In this document: one piece after another, positions 5,053-6,000 of the stretch
Position numbering within the stretch: the stretch's first letter is position 1
Layout: each line of letters begins with the position of its first letter
DNA from: Pseudomonadota bacterium
Lineage (GTDB): Bacteria > Pseudomonadota > Alphaproteobacteria > Rhodospirillales > Casp-alpha2
DNA: 6,000 bases
Assembly: GCA_027620395.1 (NCBI GenBank)
Contig: JAQBZY010000106.1
Location: forward strand, 1-6,000
Direction of reading: 5' to 3'
Made by a program: the position numbers and the translations under genes
Notes under the pieces: model-generated
Databases searched by the model: none
What the model saw: the letters and a program-made list of their open reading frames with translations, nothing else
Told to the model about the DNA's origin: nothing

Positions 5053-5871
5053 ATGCTTAAGATATCCCGGGCCGCGGCCGTGACCGCCTTATTGCTGATT
5101 GTTCCCGCTGCTGCCTTCGCCGACGATCCGGTGGTCGCCATCATCAACGGCGCCAAGCTCATGAAATCGGATATCGACCAGGCCCGCGAAGGGCTCCCTG
5201 AGCAGTATCAATCGGTACCGTTCGAACAGATTTATCCGTTGCTTCTGGACAGCATGATCGACAGCAAGCTGGTCGCTGCCGACGCCCGCGCCAAGAAGCT
5301 GCAAAACGATCTTGAATTCAAGCGCCGCTTGGCGCGGGTCGAGGAGCAAATCCTTGAACGTTACGCCGTGCGCAAGATGATCGACGCGGCATTGACCGAC
5401 GATGTTCTCCGCAATCGTTACAAAGATAAGGCCAAGGCCGGCGGCGGCGAGGAAATGCACGCCCGCCATATCCTGGTCAAGACCGAGGATGAGGCCAAGG
5501 CGGTGATCAAGCTGTTGGACGGCGGCGCCGATTTTGTCGAATTGGCGAAGAAAAAATCGACCGGTCCGTCCGGTCCGAGCGGCGGCGATCTCGGATTTTT
5601 CGGCAAGGGCCAGATGGTGCCGGAATTCGAGAAGGCGGCCTTAACGTTGGCGCCGGGCAAATATTCGGCGGCTCCGGTCAAAACGCAGTTCGGCTATCAC
5701 GTGATCAAGCTCGAGGAGCGCCGTGAGACCAAGGCGCCGAGCTTCGAGGAAACCGTCGATCAACTTCGCACCGAAGCAGCCCAGGAAATTGGATCGGCAT
5801 ATATCGAGAATTTGCGGGCGGCGGCGAAGATCGAACGCTTCAGTCTCGACGGCAGCAAGAAGACGAACTGA
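5053..5871 (+). CDS. Exported parvulin-type peptidyl-prolyl cis-trans isomerase
   Basis: Encodes 272 residues. A Sec signal peptide opens the protein: MLKISR, a hydrophobic core (AAAVTALLLIVP) and a probable signal peptidase site after Ala23 (AAAFA|DD), so it acts in the periplasm. Residues about 24-130 form a helical SurA/PrsA-like N-terminal chaperone region, including a VVAIINGAKLMKSDID segment common in these proteins. The parvulin domain spans about 134-222: EMHARHILVKTEDEA with His139, then the GPSGPSGGDLGFFGKGQMVPEFEKAA block (171-196), and TQFGYHVIKLEE (211-222) with His216. It catalyses prolyl isomerisation and probably helps fold outer-membrane or secreted proteins. There is one parvulin domain, unlike SurA with two. 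argJ follows after 8 nt, so the two are likely cotranscribed, an arrangement common in alphaproteobacteria. The specific client is unknown. Confidence 0.92.
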   Translation: MLKISRAAAVTALLLIVPAAAFADDPVVAIINGAKLMKSDIDQAREGLPEQYQSVPFEQIYPLLLDSMIDSKLVAADARAKKLQNDLEFKRRLARVEEQILERYAVRKMIDAALTDDVLRNRYKDKAKAGGGEEMHARHILVKTEDEAKAVIKLLDGGADFVELAKKKSTGPSGPSGGDLGFFGKGQMVPEFEKAALTLAPGKYSAAPVKTQFGYHVIKLEERRETKAPSFEETVDQLRTEAAQEIGSAYIENLRAAAKIERFSLDGSKKTN

Positions 5872-5879
5872 GGTCCGCC

Positions 5880-6000
5880 ATGCCGCCGCGTTCACCGCTC
5901 GCCCCGACCGGATTTCCCGAACTCAAACCGATCGCCGGCATGCGCTTGGCTGTCGCCAACAGTGGCTCGCGCTATAAAAGCCGCCCGGATTTCCTGTTGG
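5880..6000 (+). CDS. argJ: Glutamate N-acetyltransferase / amino-acid acetyltransferase, N-terminal fragment (cut by window edge)
   Basis: The first 40 codons are present; the frame is open at the right edge. The protein begins MPPRSPLAPTGFPELKPIAG and continues MRLAVANSGSRYKSRPDFLL. The pattern SPLAP..FP...PIAG.RLA....G.RYK.R.D is the conserved N-terminus of alphaproteobacterial ArgJ, which transfers the acetyl group from N-acetylornithine to glutamate in the cyclic arginine pathway and in some species also makes N-acetylglutamate from acetyl-CoA. ArgJ self-cleaves at a conserved Ala-Thr further on, not visible here. The ATG has GAGG (5870-5873) overlapping the parvulin stop, 6 nt upstream, so translation is probably coupled. 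The identification rests on a short segment plus gene order. Confidence 0.82.
   Translation, partial: MPPRSPLAPTGFPELKPIAGMRLAVANSGSRYKSRPDFLL

Noticed and set aside
5560..5585. Short internal repeat GGTCCGTCC / GGTCCGAGC in the parvulin gene
   Set aside because: It encodes the Gly-Pro-Ser-Gly-Pro-Ser-Gly loop before the conserved GGDLGFF of the parvulin domain; the repetition is a consequence of the protein sequence.
1..6000. Mobile element, CRISPR, tRNA, rRNA or phage content
   Set aside because: No transposase-like frame, terminal inverted repeats, regularly spaced repeats, cloverleaf with CCA end or ribosomal RNA sequence was seen on either strand. The single 60-bp duplication is a gene remnant, not an insertion sequence.

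Overview
The window looks like a GC-rich chromosomal segment of an alphaproteobacterium, most likely Rhodospirillales-like. This is inferred from a malyl-CoA lyase of the Methylobacterium/Rhodobacter type, the codon usage, and a parvulin gene sitting directly upstream of argJ. No phage, transposase, CRISPR, tRNA or rRNA gene is visible.

Layout. (1) Positions 1-2514, minus strand, read right to left: malyl-CoA lyase (mclA), then acetyl-CoA carboxylase alpha subunit (accA), then the N-terminal part of a polytopic membrane protein resembling O-antigen ligases that runs off the left edge. The spacing (51 nt, then about a 20-nt overlap) suggests one transcript. (2) Positions 2515-2651: a 137-nt divergent intergenic region with a 14/16 palindrome, a second weaker dyad and a possible promoter. 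(3) Positions 2652-4343, plus strand: a glyoxylate/hydroxypyruvate reductase (gyaR-like) followed by a b-type cytochrome of the cytochrome b561 family. (4) Positions 4344-4561: a gap between convergent genes. It holds a 60-bp second copy of the 3' end of the reductase gene (56/60 identical, in frame through its own stop) and a strong 10-bp hairpin. (5) Positions 4562-4765, minus: a 67-residue single-span membrane protein of unknown function. (6) Positions 4766-5052: an AT-rich divergent intergenic region with candidate promoters and a 26-nt near-perfect dyad. (7) Positions 5053-6000, plus: an exported parvulin-type prolyl isomerase and, 8 nt later, the start of argJ.

How the genes fit together. 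Malyl-CoA lyase releases glyoxylate plus acetyl-CoA (or propionyl-CoA). The divergent reductase can consume glyoxylate, and AccA carboxylates acetyl-CoA as part of the ACC complex. The centre of the window is therefore a C2/glyoxylate node with a shared control region. The right end is a separate conserved module (periplasmic folding factor plus arginine biosynthesis). Most content is ordinary core metabolism. The most notable signals are the duplicated reductase tail, which marks a past rearrangement, and the two palindromes in the divergent promoter regions.
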